A stretch of 64,000 bases of DNA from contig PAAY01000039.1 of assembly GCA_002698985.1 (NCBI GenBank), forward strand, positions 19,886-83,885, written 5' to 3'. The notes under the pieces were generated by a model. It did not search any database. It was not told the DNA's origin and was given only the letters and a program-made list of their open reading frames with translations. The first letter of the stretch is position 1, and every line of letters begins with the position of its first letter. The translations under genes were made by a program, and so were the position numbers. This DNA comes from Saprospirales bacterium. Its GTDB lineage: Bacteria; Bacteroidota; Bacteroidia; Chitinophagales; Saprospiraceae. Positions 42,531-50,648 of the stretch are shown piece after piece.

Positions 42531-43445
42531 TCACTTGCCCAGGGCTGCATTGATCTCCTCCTTCAGCATGCCTTCTTTCATGGCAAAGACCGAAGTGATG
42601 ATCTGACGCACATTGGCGAGCTTGGCGGTGTAGTCGACCAGCTTGAGGGCTACCGAAATGAGTTTTACCCTTTCCTTAGGCAAACCTTCCATGCGGAGAC
42701 GCTCCGCTTCCGTTGCAGGCCATACTTTCCGACACAAACTCCTGAATGCTTCGATGTCAACGATGCCGTAGAGCGGGCTGGGTTTGTCGAGCCGTAGCAT
42801 GCTCTCCACCACTTCAAAGGTTCCTGAAGCTCCGATGAGCAATGGCGTTTGGTGTATTTTCAACTGCTCGGCCAGTGGCTGCAATACCGATTCCAGATGC
42901 ATCTCGATGGCAATAATGTCGCCCTGGCTGATGGGATCGTTCCGTTGAAAATCGCTGTACAGCACCTGTACGCCAATGGGGAAACTCTGCGCCCAATACA
43001 CCTTTTCAGCATCGGCAATGATGAACTCCACGCTGCCGCCCCCCACATCCATGATGAGGGCCTTTCCGGCAAATGGGGGCACCGCCTGCATCACGCCGAG
43101 GTGGATGAGCCGGGCCTCTTCATCACCGCTGATGATCTCGATATTGATGCCCGTTTCCTCCCTGACTTTGTCAATGAAGCTTTGGCTGTTGCCGGCACGG
43201 CGAAGCGCCTCAGTACCGAATGCCCGCCATTTGTCCACAGCCATTTCCTCCATTTTTCTGCGGAAATTCTTGAGGGTTTCGATGCCCCGCTTTTGGGGTT
43301 GTTCACCAAGTTGTGTCACTCCTTCCTCTCCGATGAGCACATAACTGCGCTCCCGGAAGACGGTCTCATAGGAGCCGTCCGGTTTTACTTCCGCAATGAG
43401 CAGGTGAAAAGTGTTGGTGCCGCAATCGATGATTCCCAGGCGCAT
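42531..43445 (-). CDS. Exopolyphosphatase / guanosine pentaphosphatase (Ppx/GppA) family protein
   Basis: A 304-aa protein of the sugar kinase/HSP70 ATPase fold. LGIIDCGTNTFHLLIAEV (phosphate 1), GINIEIISGDEEARL (catalytic Glu region), LIMDVGGGSVEFIIA (phosphate 2) and GASGTFEVVESM are all present. It is the short form without the HD domain of E. coli Ppx, as is usual in Bacteroidota. The enzyme removes terminal phosphate from polyphosphate or pppGpp; which one cannot be said. It follows the lipoprotein gene at 43488 with a 42-base gap. Confidence 0.85.
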   Translation of the reverse strand: MRLGIIDCGTNTFHLLIAEVKPDGSYETVFRERSYVLIGEEGVTQLGEQPQKRGIETLKNFRRKMEEMAVDKWRAFGTEALRRAGNSQSFIDKVREETGINIEIISGDEEARLIHLGVMQAVPPFAGKALIMDVGGGSVEFIIADAEKVYWAQSFPIGVQVLYSDFQRNDPISQGDIIAIEMHLESVLQPLAEQLKIHQTPLLIGASGTFEVVESMLRLDKPSPLYGIVDIEAFRSLCRKVWPATEAERLRMEGLPKERVKLISVALKLVDYTAKLANVRQIITSVFAMKEGMLKEEINAALGK

Positions 43446-43487
43446 GAGGACTGTGTTTTCTTCGAGTTCGAGGTGTGCTGTACGGGT

Positions 43488-43994
43488 TTACTTCGCCCCG
43501 CCTTCCATTTGCTGGCGCATTTTGGCAGCCTGCTGGATCTGGTTGTTGATATATCCCAGTCCTTCCTGTGTCATGTTGGAGGCGTAGACCTTTTGTTGCT
43601 TTTTGGTGAAAATGAAATAGGTACATCCGTTGGCATAGTAAAAGTCCGCCTCCAGAAAAATGTCGCCATTGATCTGGTAGGTGATGTGGCCGTTGGGTTT
43701 GCAAGCCGGATTGATTGCAGCCGGCGCATCGCCGATGTGGCTTACCACGTACTGAATGGCAGGTTTTTCCACCAGGCTCATGGTAAAGGGCTCGTCGTAA
43801 AAGATGTAATCCACTGCCGTGCACTCGTTGAATAATTTCTGCTTGACGTCAGCAGGCATGGCGGGCAGCATTTCCTGGGCCGCTGGCGGCGTGCTTTCAG
43901 CCTGGGCAGGAGCTTCAGAACTTGTGTTGTCAGTGGAATTCTGACAAGCAATCAAAAATAAGAGGGCAAAGAGGGTAACAATGGGCAATTTCAT
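43488..43994 (-). CDS. Hypothetical lipoprotein
   Basis: A 168-aa protein with lipoprotein signal MKLPIVTLFALLFLIAC (Cys17). A Glu/Ala/Pro/Thr-rich spacer (residues 18-45) is followed by a small alpha/beta domain (KLFNECTAVDYIFYDEPFTMSL, GHITYQINGDIFLEADFYYANGCTYFIF) with three Cys residues, two of which (NPACKP and NGCTYF) might form a disulfide. The family is unknown to me. It lies upstream of the Ppx gene in the same direction, so the two may be cotranscribed. Confidence 0.6.
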   Translation of the reverse strand: MKLPIVTLFALLFLIACQNSTDNTSSEAPAQAESTPPAAQEMLPAMPADVKQKLFNECTAVDYIFYDEPFTMSLVEKPAIQYVVSHIGDAPAAINPACKPNGHITYQINGDIFLEADFYYANGCTYFIFTKKQQKVYASNMTQEGLGYINNQIQQAAKMRQQMEGGAK

Positions 43995-44130
43995 AAGCTA
44001 AATTTTCTTGCCGCCAAGATACGTATTTCAACAGATGCCGGTTTATTTCACAACCACTTCGCAAATGAGCTTGTTTTTGGAGCAGTAACAAGGCAAGCCT
44101 TTTTAGTTTTTTCGTCGCAATTCCTAGTTC

Positions 44131-44814
44131 ATGAACAATGTCAAACAGCATTTCATCAGCAGCGTACAGTTTCCGCTCTTCGTACTGATCATCATGTGGG
44201 TGACCCACCTGGTGAAAGCCACCATCTGGCCCGGGCTGTACATGTACGGCATTTACCCGAGGGAACTGATCGGCTTGCGGGGCATTTTCCTGTCGCCGTT
44301 CATCCACGGGGATCTCGGCCACCTGATTTCAAATTCCGCCCCCTTGTTCCTGATGATGGTGATGATTCTGTATTTCTACCGCACGGTGGCCATGCGCAGT
44401 TTCCTGATGATCTACTTCCTGTCAGGGCTGAGCGTGTGGCTGTTTGCCAGACCGGTGTTTCACATTGGTGCCAGCGGGGTGGTTTACGGGCTGGTGTCTT
44501 TCGTATTCTGGAGCGGCGTTTTCCGAAGGAGTGTCAAATCCATCATACTGGCTTTGATCGTGGTCTTCCTTTACAGTGGCCTCATTTTCGGCATTCTGCC
44601 AAACGACAGGGGCATTTCCTGGGAGAGCCATCTGCTGGGCGGTGTGGTTGGATTGCTCACCGCTTACTGGTACAAAGAAGAAATTGAAACCGACGAAGAA
44701 AGACGGGACCCTGAGTGGTTGTCTTCCGGTGAACCGAAAGAGCACTTTCTTCCCAGAGACATTTTCGAGAAAACCAAAGCCGAGCGGGAACAGGACGCCA
44801 ACCGGCTTTGGTAG
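44131..44814 (+). CDS. Rhomboid family intramembrane serine protease
   Basis: A 227-aa membrane protein with six hydrophobic segments. The catalytic dyad is visible: Ser115 in HIGASGVVYG (GxSG) and His167 in SWESHLLGGVVG. FIHGDLGHLISNSAPLF holds the conserved loop before the second helix. The C-terminal 45 residues are charged and cytoplasmic. Rhomboids cut membrane proteins inside the bilayer; the substrate is not known. It is ended by a hairpin terminator shared with the convergent glycosyltransferase. Confidence 0.88.
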   Translation: MNNVKQHFISSVQFPLFVLIIMWVTHLVKATIWPGLYMYGIYPRELIGLRGIFLSPFIHGDLGHLISNSAPLFLMMVMILYFYRTVAMRSFLMIYFLSGLSVWLFARPVFHIGASGVVYGLVSFVFWSGVFRRSVKSIILALIVVFLYSGLIFGILPNDRGISWESHLLGGVVGLLTAYWYKEEIETDEERRDPEWLSSGEPKEHFLPRDIFEKTKAEREQDANRLW

Positions 44815-44823
44815 GGGCAAACA

Positions 44824-44856
44824 AAAAGGGTAGCGCTTTCGGCACTACCCTTTTTT
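44824..44856 (+). terminator. Bidirectional terminator at the end of the glycan cluster
   Basis: AAAAGGGTAG with CTACCCTTTT (loop 11) and T-run on the plus strand, A-run before it. It separates the rhomboid gene from the last gene of the minus-strand cluster. Confidence 0.75.
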
Positions 44857-44875
44857 GTTCTCTTATGGATCTTCG

Positions 44876-45646
44876 TCAGAGTGCAGCTTTGGGCTTCACC
44901 CTGGCAAACTGGAACACCTTTCTGAGTGGTTTCAGGAAAGTGGTGTAAGGCCGGGGGCGAAGCTTGTTCTTCTTCCAGGCCAGCCGGTCTTCCAGGTTGG
45001 CAATGAGGCGGTTTTCCACCCAGCGGTTGCCCGCTCCCCCAATGCGCATTTTCACCATCAGAAAACGCAGGTACTTCGCACTGATGCGATGCTTGTAGAG
45101 CAAACGCAAAATCAGCTCGTAATCACCTGCAAAGCGGAAAGTAGGATCGAACAGACCGTACTTTTCCAAAATGGATTTTCTGACAAAAAACGTGGGATGC
45201 GGAGGCATCCATCCGTTCAGGAAGCTCTTTTCGTTGAACTCTCCGGCTCTCCAAAACCTGACAACTTCGTTGGGATTCTCTTCACTGACATAACACAGGT
45301 CACCGTAGACGGAATCAACACTTTCATCTTCGCTGAAAGCTTTGGCTACCCGTTCCAGAACGTACTTGTTTGCATAGATGTCGTCGGCATTCAAAAATCC
45401 AATCACGTCTCCTGTGGCAGCTCTGATGCCCTTGTTCATGGCATCGTAAATACCGTAGTCGGGTTCACAAATGATTTTTGCAATTTGACCGTTGTACTTC
45501 TTTAGTACTTCCTGGGTGTTGTCTGTTGAGGCACCATCAACAATGATGTACTCAACGTTTTTGTAGGTTTGTTCAAGGACACTTTCGATGGTCTCAGCAA
45601 TGGTCTTTTCACTGTTGAAACTCACCGTTACCAATGAGATTTTCAT
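44876..45646 (-). CDS. Family 2 glycosyltransferase (WcaE-like)
   Basis: A 256-aa GT-A enzyme: LVTVSFNSEKTIAETIESVL, YIIVDGASTDNTQEVL, GIYDAMNKGIRAATGDVIGFLNADD (with DxD-type NADD), PPHPTFFVRKS and FAGDYELILRL. This is the layout of colanic-acid type GT2 proteins (WcaE-like). It adds a sugar to a lipid-linked chain at the inner membrane; donor unknown. It is the last gene of the cluster and has its own promoter (45837-45867) and a 186-base leader, so it can be made independently of the carbamoyltransferase gene upstream. Confidence 0.85.
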   Translation of the reverse strand: MKISLVTVSFNSEKTIAETIESVLEQTYKNVEYIIVDGASTDNTQEVLKKYNGQIAKIICEPDYGIYDAMNKGIRAATGDVIGFLNADDIYANKYVLERVAKAFSEDESVDSVYGDLCYVSEENPNEVVRFWRAGEFNEKSFLNGWMPPHPTFFVRKSILEKYGLFDPTFRFAGDYELILRLLYKHRISAKYLRFLMVKMRIGGAGNRWVENRLIANLEDRLAWKKNKLRPRPYTTFLKPLRKVFQFARVKPKAAL

Positions 45647-45697
45647 GTGCTGGGGTTTGATAGTGTTTGTTTACGCTCCGTACTAAATCGGTTTTGA

Positions 45698-45719
45698 ATC
45701 AAATTACTTTCAATTTGAT
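45698..45719. repeat. Hairpin ATCAAATT-actttc-AATTTGAT in the leader of the 45646 gene
   Basis: Perfect 8-base AT-rich stem with 6-base loop. It is inside the predicted leader, about 52 bases before the ATG. Confidence 0.4.
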
Positions 45720-45836
45720 AGTAGGAATTGTGCTACTGCTAGGTTGACCAGTTGCGGTGTAAGCTAATTTATTAAGGCAGGGTAGAAACAAGGAAAGTGA
45801 GTGCAAGGACTCCTTCAATTAGCTTTTTTCAGAAGC

Positions 45837-45869
45837 CAAAGGTAGTGTGTTTTATTCGGAATTTTCCAA
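45837..45869 (-). promoter_or_regulatory. Promoter of the terminal GT2 gene
   Basis: On the minus strand TTG, a 22-base spacer and TACCTTTG (45844-45837, exact TAnnTTTG). It is located in the 242-base gap after the carbamoyltransferase stop and predicts a transcript start near 45832. Confidence 0.55.
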
Positions 45870-45888
45870 GAAAGTACCTTGTTATTTT

Positions 45889-47664
45889 TCATTTTGATAA
45901 GTGATTGGCCGAAGTTTTCTTTTCATGCTTCAGTGGTTTCCTGCTAAGTACATAGTTTTCAAGGACTAGCATATCCATCTTTGTCCGAATGAAACAGTCA
46001 AAAGCGTGCTTCGGGCTGTTCACAATTGGCTCATTTTCGTTGAATGAAGTATTGAGTAGGATGGGCACTTTGGTCTTCTGGTAAAAAGTGTGGATGAGCC
46101 GGTGGTACCTGGGCGCATCTTCTTTTCTCACCGTCTGCAAACGGCCGGTTCCATCCACATGGGTGACGGCCGGAATCAGCTTTCGCTTTTCCGGTTTGAT
46201 GACGAATACCTTTTCCATGTAGGGCACTTCGTCATCGATCACGAAATATTCCGAAGTAAACTCCCGCAGGATGGAAGGGGCAAAAGGCCGGAAACTCTCC
46301 CTGCGCTTGATTTTTTCGTTGAGCAGGTCTTTGGCATCAGCCCGCCGGGGGTCCACAATGATGGACCTGTTGCCGAGGGCTCTGGGGCCAAATTCGGCAC
46401 GCCCCTGAAACCAGCCAACCACAGCGCCCTGCGCAAGTTGCTCCGCCACCACCTCGAAAAGCGCCTCATCTTCCAGGTAGTGCAGTTCAAAGCCGTTGAT
46501 GGTCTGCTGTTTGATGAAATCGGCAATTTCTTCCTTCGTAAACCTGGCACCTGTGTAAGCCTGATGTTGGTAGGGCATCCGCTCATGCCCCAGTTTGTGG
46601 TGATAGAGGTAGAGCGCAGCACCGGCGGCAGTGCCGGCATCGTGGCCGGCGGGCGGAACGAAAAGGCGCTCAAAGGAGGTGTTGGAAGTGATCTTGCCGT
46701 TGGCAACGGAATTCTGGGCCACCCCTCCCGCCAGGCAGAGGTTTTTCATGCCGGTCTTTTTGTGCAGGTCTTCGGCCATGTGAAAAATGACCTCCTCTGT
46801 CACCCGCTGTACCGATGCGGCCATGTCCATGTGGTATTGCGTAAGCGGTTCGCCTTTCTGTCGGGGCTGCCCGAATTGTTCCGTAAAATACTCGCTGTAC
46901 ATGGGTTTCACTTTGGGCACCCCGTCTTCCAGCGTCATCCAGTCGGCGGTTTTCAGCCGGCCGAAGTATTTCAGGTTCAGCCTGAACAGGCCATTCGGGA
47001 GCAGTTGAACCACGTCCCGCACTTTGTCCACGTACTTCGGTTGCCCGTAGGGCGAAAGGCCCATCATTTTGTACTCATCGCCATAATGCGGGAAGCCCAG
47101 AAACTGGGTGAACATGGTGTAAAAGAAGCCGAGCGAATGTGGGAAAGTGACGCTGTCCAGGGCTTTCATTTTGGTGCCTTTTCCCACTCCCCTCATCACC
47201 GAACTGAAATCGCCCATGCCATCGATTGATAGCAAAGCCGCTTCCTCAAATGGTGAGGCGTAAAAGGCACTGGCCATGTGGCAATGGTGATGCTCGATGA
47301 AGTGGGTTTCGGGCATGGGGCCCGAGTAACCGAGCTTTTGGGCAAGGTCAGTCACGATCTCCCGGACGCCACCAATGTGGGTGGTCCTTTTCCGGATGGA
47401 AGAGAAAGGCATTCCGTGCTTCAGGGCATACAGCACCTTCTGCGGAAACTTGGCCCAGGGATCTCTGGACACGGCAATGTGGTCCAGATCACCAAAACCG
47501 ATACCGGCTTCAGAAAGGCAAAACTTGACGGCTTCCACCGGCAGCCCTGCCCAGTGTTTTACCCTGACGATGCGCTCCTCTTCAGTGGCGGCCAGCAGTT
47601 GGCCGTCTTTGTAAATACAAGCGGAGGCATCGCCGTGGTATGCGTTAATTCCTAAAATGTACAT
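45889..47664 (-). CDS. NodU/CmcH family carbamoyltransferase, copy 1
   Basis: A 591-aa enzyme transferring carbamoyl from carbamoyl phosphate to a hydroxyl group of a sugar or natural product. The N-terminal Kae1-like domain (residues 1-365) has LGINAYHGDASACIYKDG, the metal-binding EHHHCHMASAFYASPF, LLSIDGMGDFSSV, and NLCLAGGVAQNSVANGKI. The C-terminal YrdC-like/TobZ domain has GWFQGRAEFGPRALGNRSI, and SFRPFAPSIL and ILLNTSFNENEPIV follow. It differs from copy 2 (50649) by a shorter middle, with no DUF5989 or SxtJ partner directly next to it. It follows the GT2 at 47697 by 32 bases. Confidence 0.9.
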   Translation of the reverse strand: MYILGINAYHGDASACIYKDGQLLAATEEERIVRVKHWAGLPVEAVKFCLSEAGIGFGDLDHIAVSRDPWAKFPQKVLYALKHGMPFSSIRKRTTHIGGVREIVTDLAQKLGYSGPMPETHFIEHHHCHMASAFYASPFEEAALLSIDGMGDFSSVMRGVGKGTKMKALDSVTFPHSLGFFYTMFTQFLGFPHYGDEYKMMGLSPYGQPKYVDKVRDVVQLLPNGLFRLNLKYFGRLKTADWMTLEDGVPKVKPMYSEYFTEQFGQPRQKGEPLTQYHMDMAASVQRVTEEVIFHMAEDLHKKTGMKNLCLAGGVAQNSVANGKITSNTSFERLFVPPAGHDAGTAAGAALYLYHHKLGHERMPYQHQAYTGARFTKEEIADFIKQQTINGFELHYLEDEALFEVVAEQLAQGAVVGWFQGRAEFGPRALGNRSIIVDPRRADAKDLLNEKIKRRESFRPFAPSILREFTSEYFVIDDEVPYMEKVFVIKPEKRKLIPAVTHVDGTGRLQTVRKEDAPRYHRLIHTFYQKTKVPILLNTSFNENEPIVNSPKHAFDCFIRTKMDMLVLENYVLSRKPLKHEKKTSANHLSK

Positions 47665-47696
47665 GGTAGAAAGAGGTTAAAACCAAAAGCTTGGAT

Positions 47697-48575
47697 TCAA
47701 TTATTCTCGGCTTTTTTGAGTTCGTCTATTTTGATGTCCACCAGCAACCGGTACCAGAATGCCTGCAGGAAATGGAAGACAAATCCCTGTTTGCCATCCA
47801 GAAAACCCAGCTGCAGGAAATAGCGCCAAAAGAAGTACAGAAAAGGGCGCAAGTACAGCGGTGCCCGCCACCACAGGTTTTTCAACCACAAAATGCGCTC
47901 GTCGGGGTGGCCGAAGAAACGACCTTTCCCATTTGCTGCCCGGATTCCCCTGCGTCGTTCAAATTCCTCGTGTGCCTGCAGGGTGCTGTACCGGTTGTGT
48001 TTTTCTATCCAGAAAGTGATGTCGTTCTCTTTGAGGTTCTCTTCGATGAGATAACCCTTTTTCCACACCAGGTGTTTGCCCGGCACCACGAAGCGATGGT
48101 CCATGTTTTGGCTCAGGTCGCTCTGCCCCACCCCCTTGCGGAACATCTTCAACAGGTACTTCGGGAAATAGCCGCCGTACCGTATCCAACGCCCCTTGAA
48201 ATAGTTTTTGCGGTTGAAGAAAATGCCGTTGACATCCGCAGGCACAGAGCTGTCAGAAAAATTGCGAAGCAACTCAAACAACTCCGGCGTCACAATCTGA
48301 TCGGCATCGAGGCCAATGATCCAGGGGGTTGTTACCGGAAAGTGATCCAGGGCGTAAGCCCACTGTTTGGGGTGGTTCTCGAAGGGATGCACCGCCACAA
48401 TTGCGCCATATTCGTCGGCAATCTTCACAGTGCGGTCGGTGCTGCCCGAATCGAGCACGAAAACGGGCGCCCCCAGCTCTTTGATGGACTCCAACAATCT
48501 GGGCAGGTGAATTTCCTCGTTGTAGGTAAGCACCACGAAGCTGAAATCCACCTTCTGCTTTTCGTCCGCAATCAT
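47697..48575 (-). CDS. Family 2 glycosyltransferase (WaaE/KdtX-like)
   Basis: A 292-aa enzyme starting at ATG 48575, which overlaps the stop of the upstream GT4 by four bases (ATGA), so translation is coupled. Motifs: FSFVVLTYNEEIHLPRLLESI, VFVLDSGSTDRTVKIA, WIIGLDADQIVTPEL and NGIFFNRKNYFKGRWIRYGGY. This pattern (short GT2 with RNYFRGRWIR and a C-terminal hydrophobic stretch FLYFFWRYFLQLGFLDGKQGF) matches the WaaE-like beta-1,4-glucosyltransferases of LPS and EPS. The acceptor is unknown. Confidence 0.85.
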   Translation of the reverse strand: MIADEKQKVDFSFVVLTYNEEIHLPRLLESIKELGAPVFVLDSGSTDRTVKIADEYGAIVAVHPFENHPKQWAYALDHFPVTTPWIIGLDADQIVTPELFELLRNFSDSSVPADVNGIFFNRKNYFKGRWIRYGGYFPKYLLKMFRKGVGQSDLSQNMDHRFVVPGKHLVWKKGYLIEENLKENDITFWIEKHNRYSTLQAHEEFERRRGIRAANGKGRFFGHPDERILWLKNLWWRAPLYLRPFLYFFWRYFLQLGFLDGKQGFVFHFLQAFWYRLLVDIKIDELKKAENN

Positions 48576-49696
48576 GATTGCGAGTAGAGTTCGAGGTATC
48601 TGGGAATGAGGGCCTTGGCAGAAAAATCCCGCTCCACGGTTTGTCGAGCATTTGCAGCGAAGCTGCGAGCCAGTTCCGGCCGGCTGAAAAACTCTTCGAG
48701 GCTGCTTTTCACCGCATCTTTGTTCGCTTCGCAAACCCAGCCCAAATCGTTGTTACGGACGTAATCCGAGAGGCCCACTCCTTTGGTGAGCAAAACCGGT
48801 GTGCCAGCTGACAGCGCTTCGATCACCACATTGGCGAAGTTTTCATTGTGCGAAGTCAGGACAAAGAGGTCGGCTTTCCGGTAAAGGTCAAATTTCTGTT
48901 CACCCGACAGGTGGCCCAGCCAGTTGATTCGCTCCGCAATGCCCAGCTCTGCGGCCAGTTTTTGCAAGGCAGAGATGTATGCTTCTTCGCCGTCGCCGGC
49001 AATGTTGAGCCGCCAGTCGTGCGGCACCTCAGCCAGCGATTGAAACAGCAATTCAAGGTTCTTTTTCGGATGGATGCGGGAGAGGAACAGCAGCTCCGGC
49101 GGATGATTCCGTGGCAACGGTGATCCCGGCACAGTGGCCTGATCGATGATGTTGGGAATCACCACCCCACCCGGATAACCAAGTCGCTCCACTTCCTGCC
49201 GCTCGGCTTCGGCCGTAAGGTGCATCTTGACCTTGCGCAGCAGAAAGGCCCCACCAAATTTGTGAATCAGCCTTTTGGACAGCGGATTGCTTTTGCCGAA
49301 GGAAAAATCACTTAACATGCCCCGCGGCGACAGCACCGGTCGCACTCCCCGCAGCCAGCAAACCAACACAGCCATCAGCACCGGAATGTTCCACCAGGCG
49401 TGAATGTGAACCGCATCGTACCGGCGACACTGGCGCCACACGGCCCAGATAAGCCCCGGCGACAAGTGCGTGTGATCTTTGGTGAAACGGCGGTAATAAT
49501 ACACCTCAACCCCGTCCACCATCACCTTCTTCCCCGTCGGAACCTGGAGCTCGTCCGGGCCATTCGCGGTGGTGGTCAGCATGCGCACCTCATGGCCTTC
49601 TGCGGCCAGGGTCTCGCATAGTTTGCTGACGGAAAAGATCGGCCCGCCATAAACGTAAGCGGGTTTGTAAGTGGGTATGAGTTGCAGAATTTTCAA
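48572..49696 (-). CDS. Family 4 glycosyltransferase, TTG start
   Basis: A 374-aa GT-B enzyme. N-terminal acceptor domain with YKPAYVYGGPIFSVSKLCETLAAEGHEV (split: YGGPIFSVSKLCETLA), HIHAWWNIP and SPRGMLSDFSFG; C-terminal donor domain with LLFLSRIHPKKNLELL, LFVLTSHNENFANVVIEAL and the EX7E-type pair in that block. The start codon is TTG at 49696-49694: no ATG precedes the conserved MKILQLIPTYKPAY in frame. A 7-base tandem repeat abuts this start (49700-49746), so expression may vary with repeat number. It overlaps the next gene by ATGA. Confidence 0.85.
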   Translation of the reverse strand: MKILQLIPTYKPAYVYGGPIFSVSKLCETLAAEGHEVRMLTTTANGPDELQVPTGKKVMVDGVEVYYYRRFTKDHTHLSPGLIWAVWRQCRRYDAVHIHAWWNIPVLMAVLVCWLRGVRPVLSPRGMLSDFSFGKSNPLSKRLIHKFGGAFLLRKVKMHLTAEAERQEVERLGYPGGVVIPNIIDQATVPGSPLPRNHPPELLFLSRIHPKKNLELLFQSLAEVPHDWRLNIAGDGEEAYISALQKLAAELGIAERINWLGHLSGEQKFDLYRKADLFVLTSHNENFANVVIEALSAGTPVLLTKGVGLSDYVRNNDLGWVCEANKDAVKSSLEEFFSRPELARSFAANARQTVERDFSAKALIPRYLELYSQS

Positions 49697-49699
49697 TTC

Positions 49700-49746
49700 G
49701 TGACTCGTGACTCGTGACTCGTAACTCGTAACTCGTGACTCGTAAG
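49700..49746. repeat. Seven-base tandem repeat TGACTCG/TAACTCG next to a start codon
   Basis: Six and a half units (TGACTCG x3, TAACTCG x2, TGACTCG, TAAGAGG). It begins only four bases upstream of the TTG start of the GT4 gene, in its 5' untranslated region. Confidence 0.65.
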
Positions 49747-50060
49747 AGGTGATGCGTATCTCCCCGAATGGTCGGGGCTCCCCGAGTACTCGGGGCAGGC
49801 TGTGGCTGGTAGCTCGTAGCTGATTCTGCTAAACCCCATAAGTCAGGGATGAAAGAGCTAGCGCTCCCCAACTCTACTCTCTACTCCCTACTCTCTACTC
49901 TCTTTAACCACAGAGTTATGGGAGTTAAAATCAGAGTTGAACAGAGTACCCCTGCTAAACCTACCCCCGATAGCCATCGGGGACAACTTACAACCCCCAT
50001 AATCCCCCATAATCCTCCATAATCCCCCATAATCCTCCATAATCCCTATAATCCTCATCA
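49747..50060. repeat. Intergenic repeat island within the glycan cluster
   Basis: No gene. Contains CCCCGAatggTCGGGG (49762-49777), the 16-bp perfect palindrome CCCCGAGTACTCGGGG (49780-49795), GGGATGAAAGAGCTAGCGC (49844-49862), CTCTACTCTCTACTCC tandem sequence, ACCACAGAGTTATGG/CAGAGTTGAACAGAG units, CCCCGATagccATCGGGG (49965-49982) and eight CCATAATCC-type units (49990-50055). These are the same module families as at 30.8-31.35 kb. Confidence 0.7.
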
Positions 50061-50423
50061 TCACCACACCTGTTCCAAATCCTTTTTGGTGTAGCTGTGG
50101 TCACGCTCAGACCAGTAACTACCCTCTTTTTTTCGCTTCAACTGGAGCAGGTCTTTGTTGAACATCCGGTAGAAAAATGCCACAACCGAGAGGAAGGCAA
50201 AGAATATCACGGACAAGATCACTTTTGACATGACGTAGCCCATCCCTTCGGCAATTTTGAACCATACCCAATGGATGCCTTTGGCAAGCGCCGGCACGAA
50301 GGCCCCCGCCAGACTGACGCCCAGGGCAGCCCAGATGAGCCATTTGACGCCGTAGATCAGCCAGATAATCATCAAACCGGAGGCGATCACCAGGCAGGTT
50401 TCCAGGTGTTTTTCTCTTTGCAT
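50061..50423 (-). CDS. SxtJ family membrane protein
   Basis: A 120-aa membrane protein with three hydrophobic segments (residues about 8-25, 27-46 and 62-85), typical of the SxtJ family: KHLETCLVIASGLMIIWLIY, WAALGVSLAGAFVPALAKGIHWVWFKIAE, GYVMSKVILSVIFF, and a C-terminal tail FYRMFNKDLLQLKRKKEGSYWSERDHSY. SxtJ proteins are found next to NodU-type carbamoyltransferases, including in cyanobacterial saxitoxin clusters, and have no known biochemical role. It lies 39 bases after the DUF5989 gene. Confidence 0.82.
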   Translation of the reverse strand: MQREKHLETCLVIASGLMIIWLIYGVKWLIWAALGVSLAGAFVPALAKGIHWVWFKIAEGMGYVMSKVILSVIFFAFLSVVAFFYRMFNKDLLQLKRKKEGSYWSERDHSYTKKDLEQVW

Positions 50424-50462
50424 CGTCTTAATTTTTATCCGGGCAGCCCGCCCGGTGAGGGA

Positions 50463-50612
50463 TTAAAAAAGTGTGTAAATGAAGGGTGCAACCGCGCTGC
50501 CACCTCCAATTACGAGGAGCACGCCCAGCAACAACAGCACGAAGATGACCGGAAACAGCCACCATTTTTTACGCTCTTTCAGAAATCCCCAGAGGTCTTT
50601 TAAAAAATCCAT
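50463..50612 (-). CDS. DUF5989 (SxtK-like) small membrane protein
   Basis: A 49-aa protein, ATG at 50612, TAA at 50465-50463: MDFLKDLWGFLKERKKWW, LFPVIFVLLLLGVLLVIGGG, SAVAPFIYTLF. An N-terminal amphipathic basic helix, one transmembrane helix (19-38) and the conserved end APFIYTLF are the marks of DUF5989 proteins, which sit between carbamoyltransferase and sxtJ genes in many genomes. It is too short for normal gene finders and easily missed. It is 36 bases downstream of the carbamoyltransferase stop, which places it in the same operon. Confidence 0.85.
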   Translation of the reverse strand: MDFLKDLWGFLKERKKWWLFPVIFVLLLLGVLLVIGGGSAVAPFIYTLF

Positions 50613-50648
50613 GACAGGTTGATTATGATTTGAATTCAGGCAAAAAGG

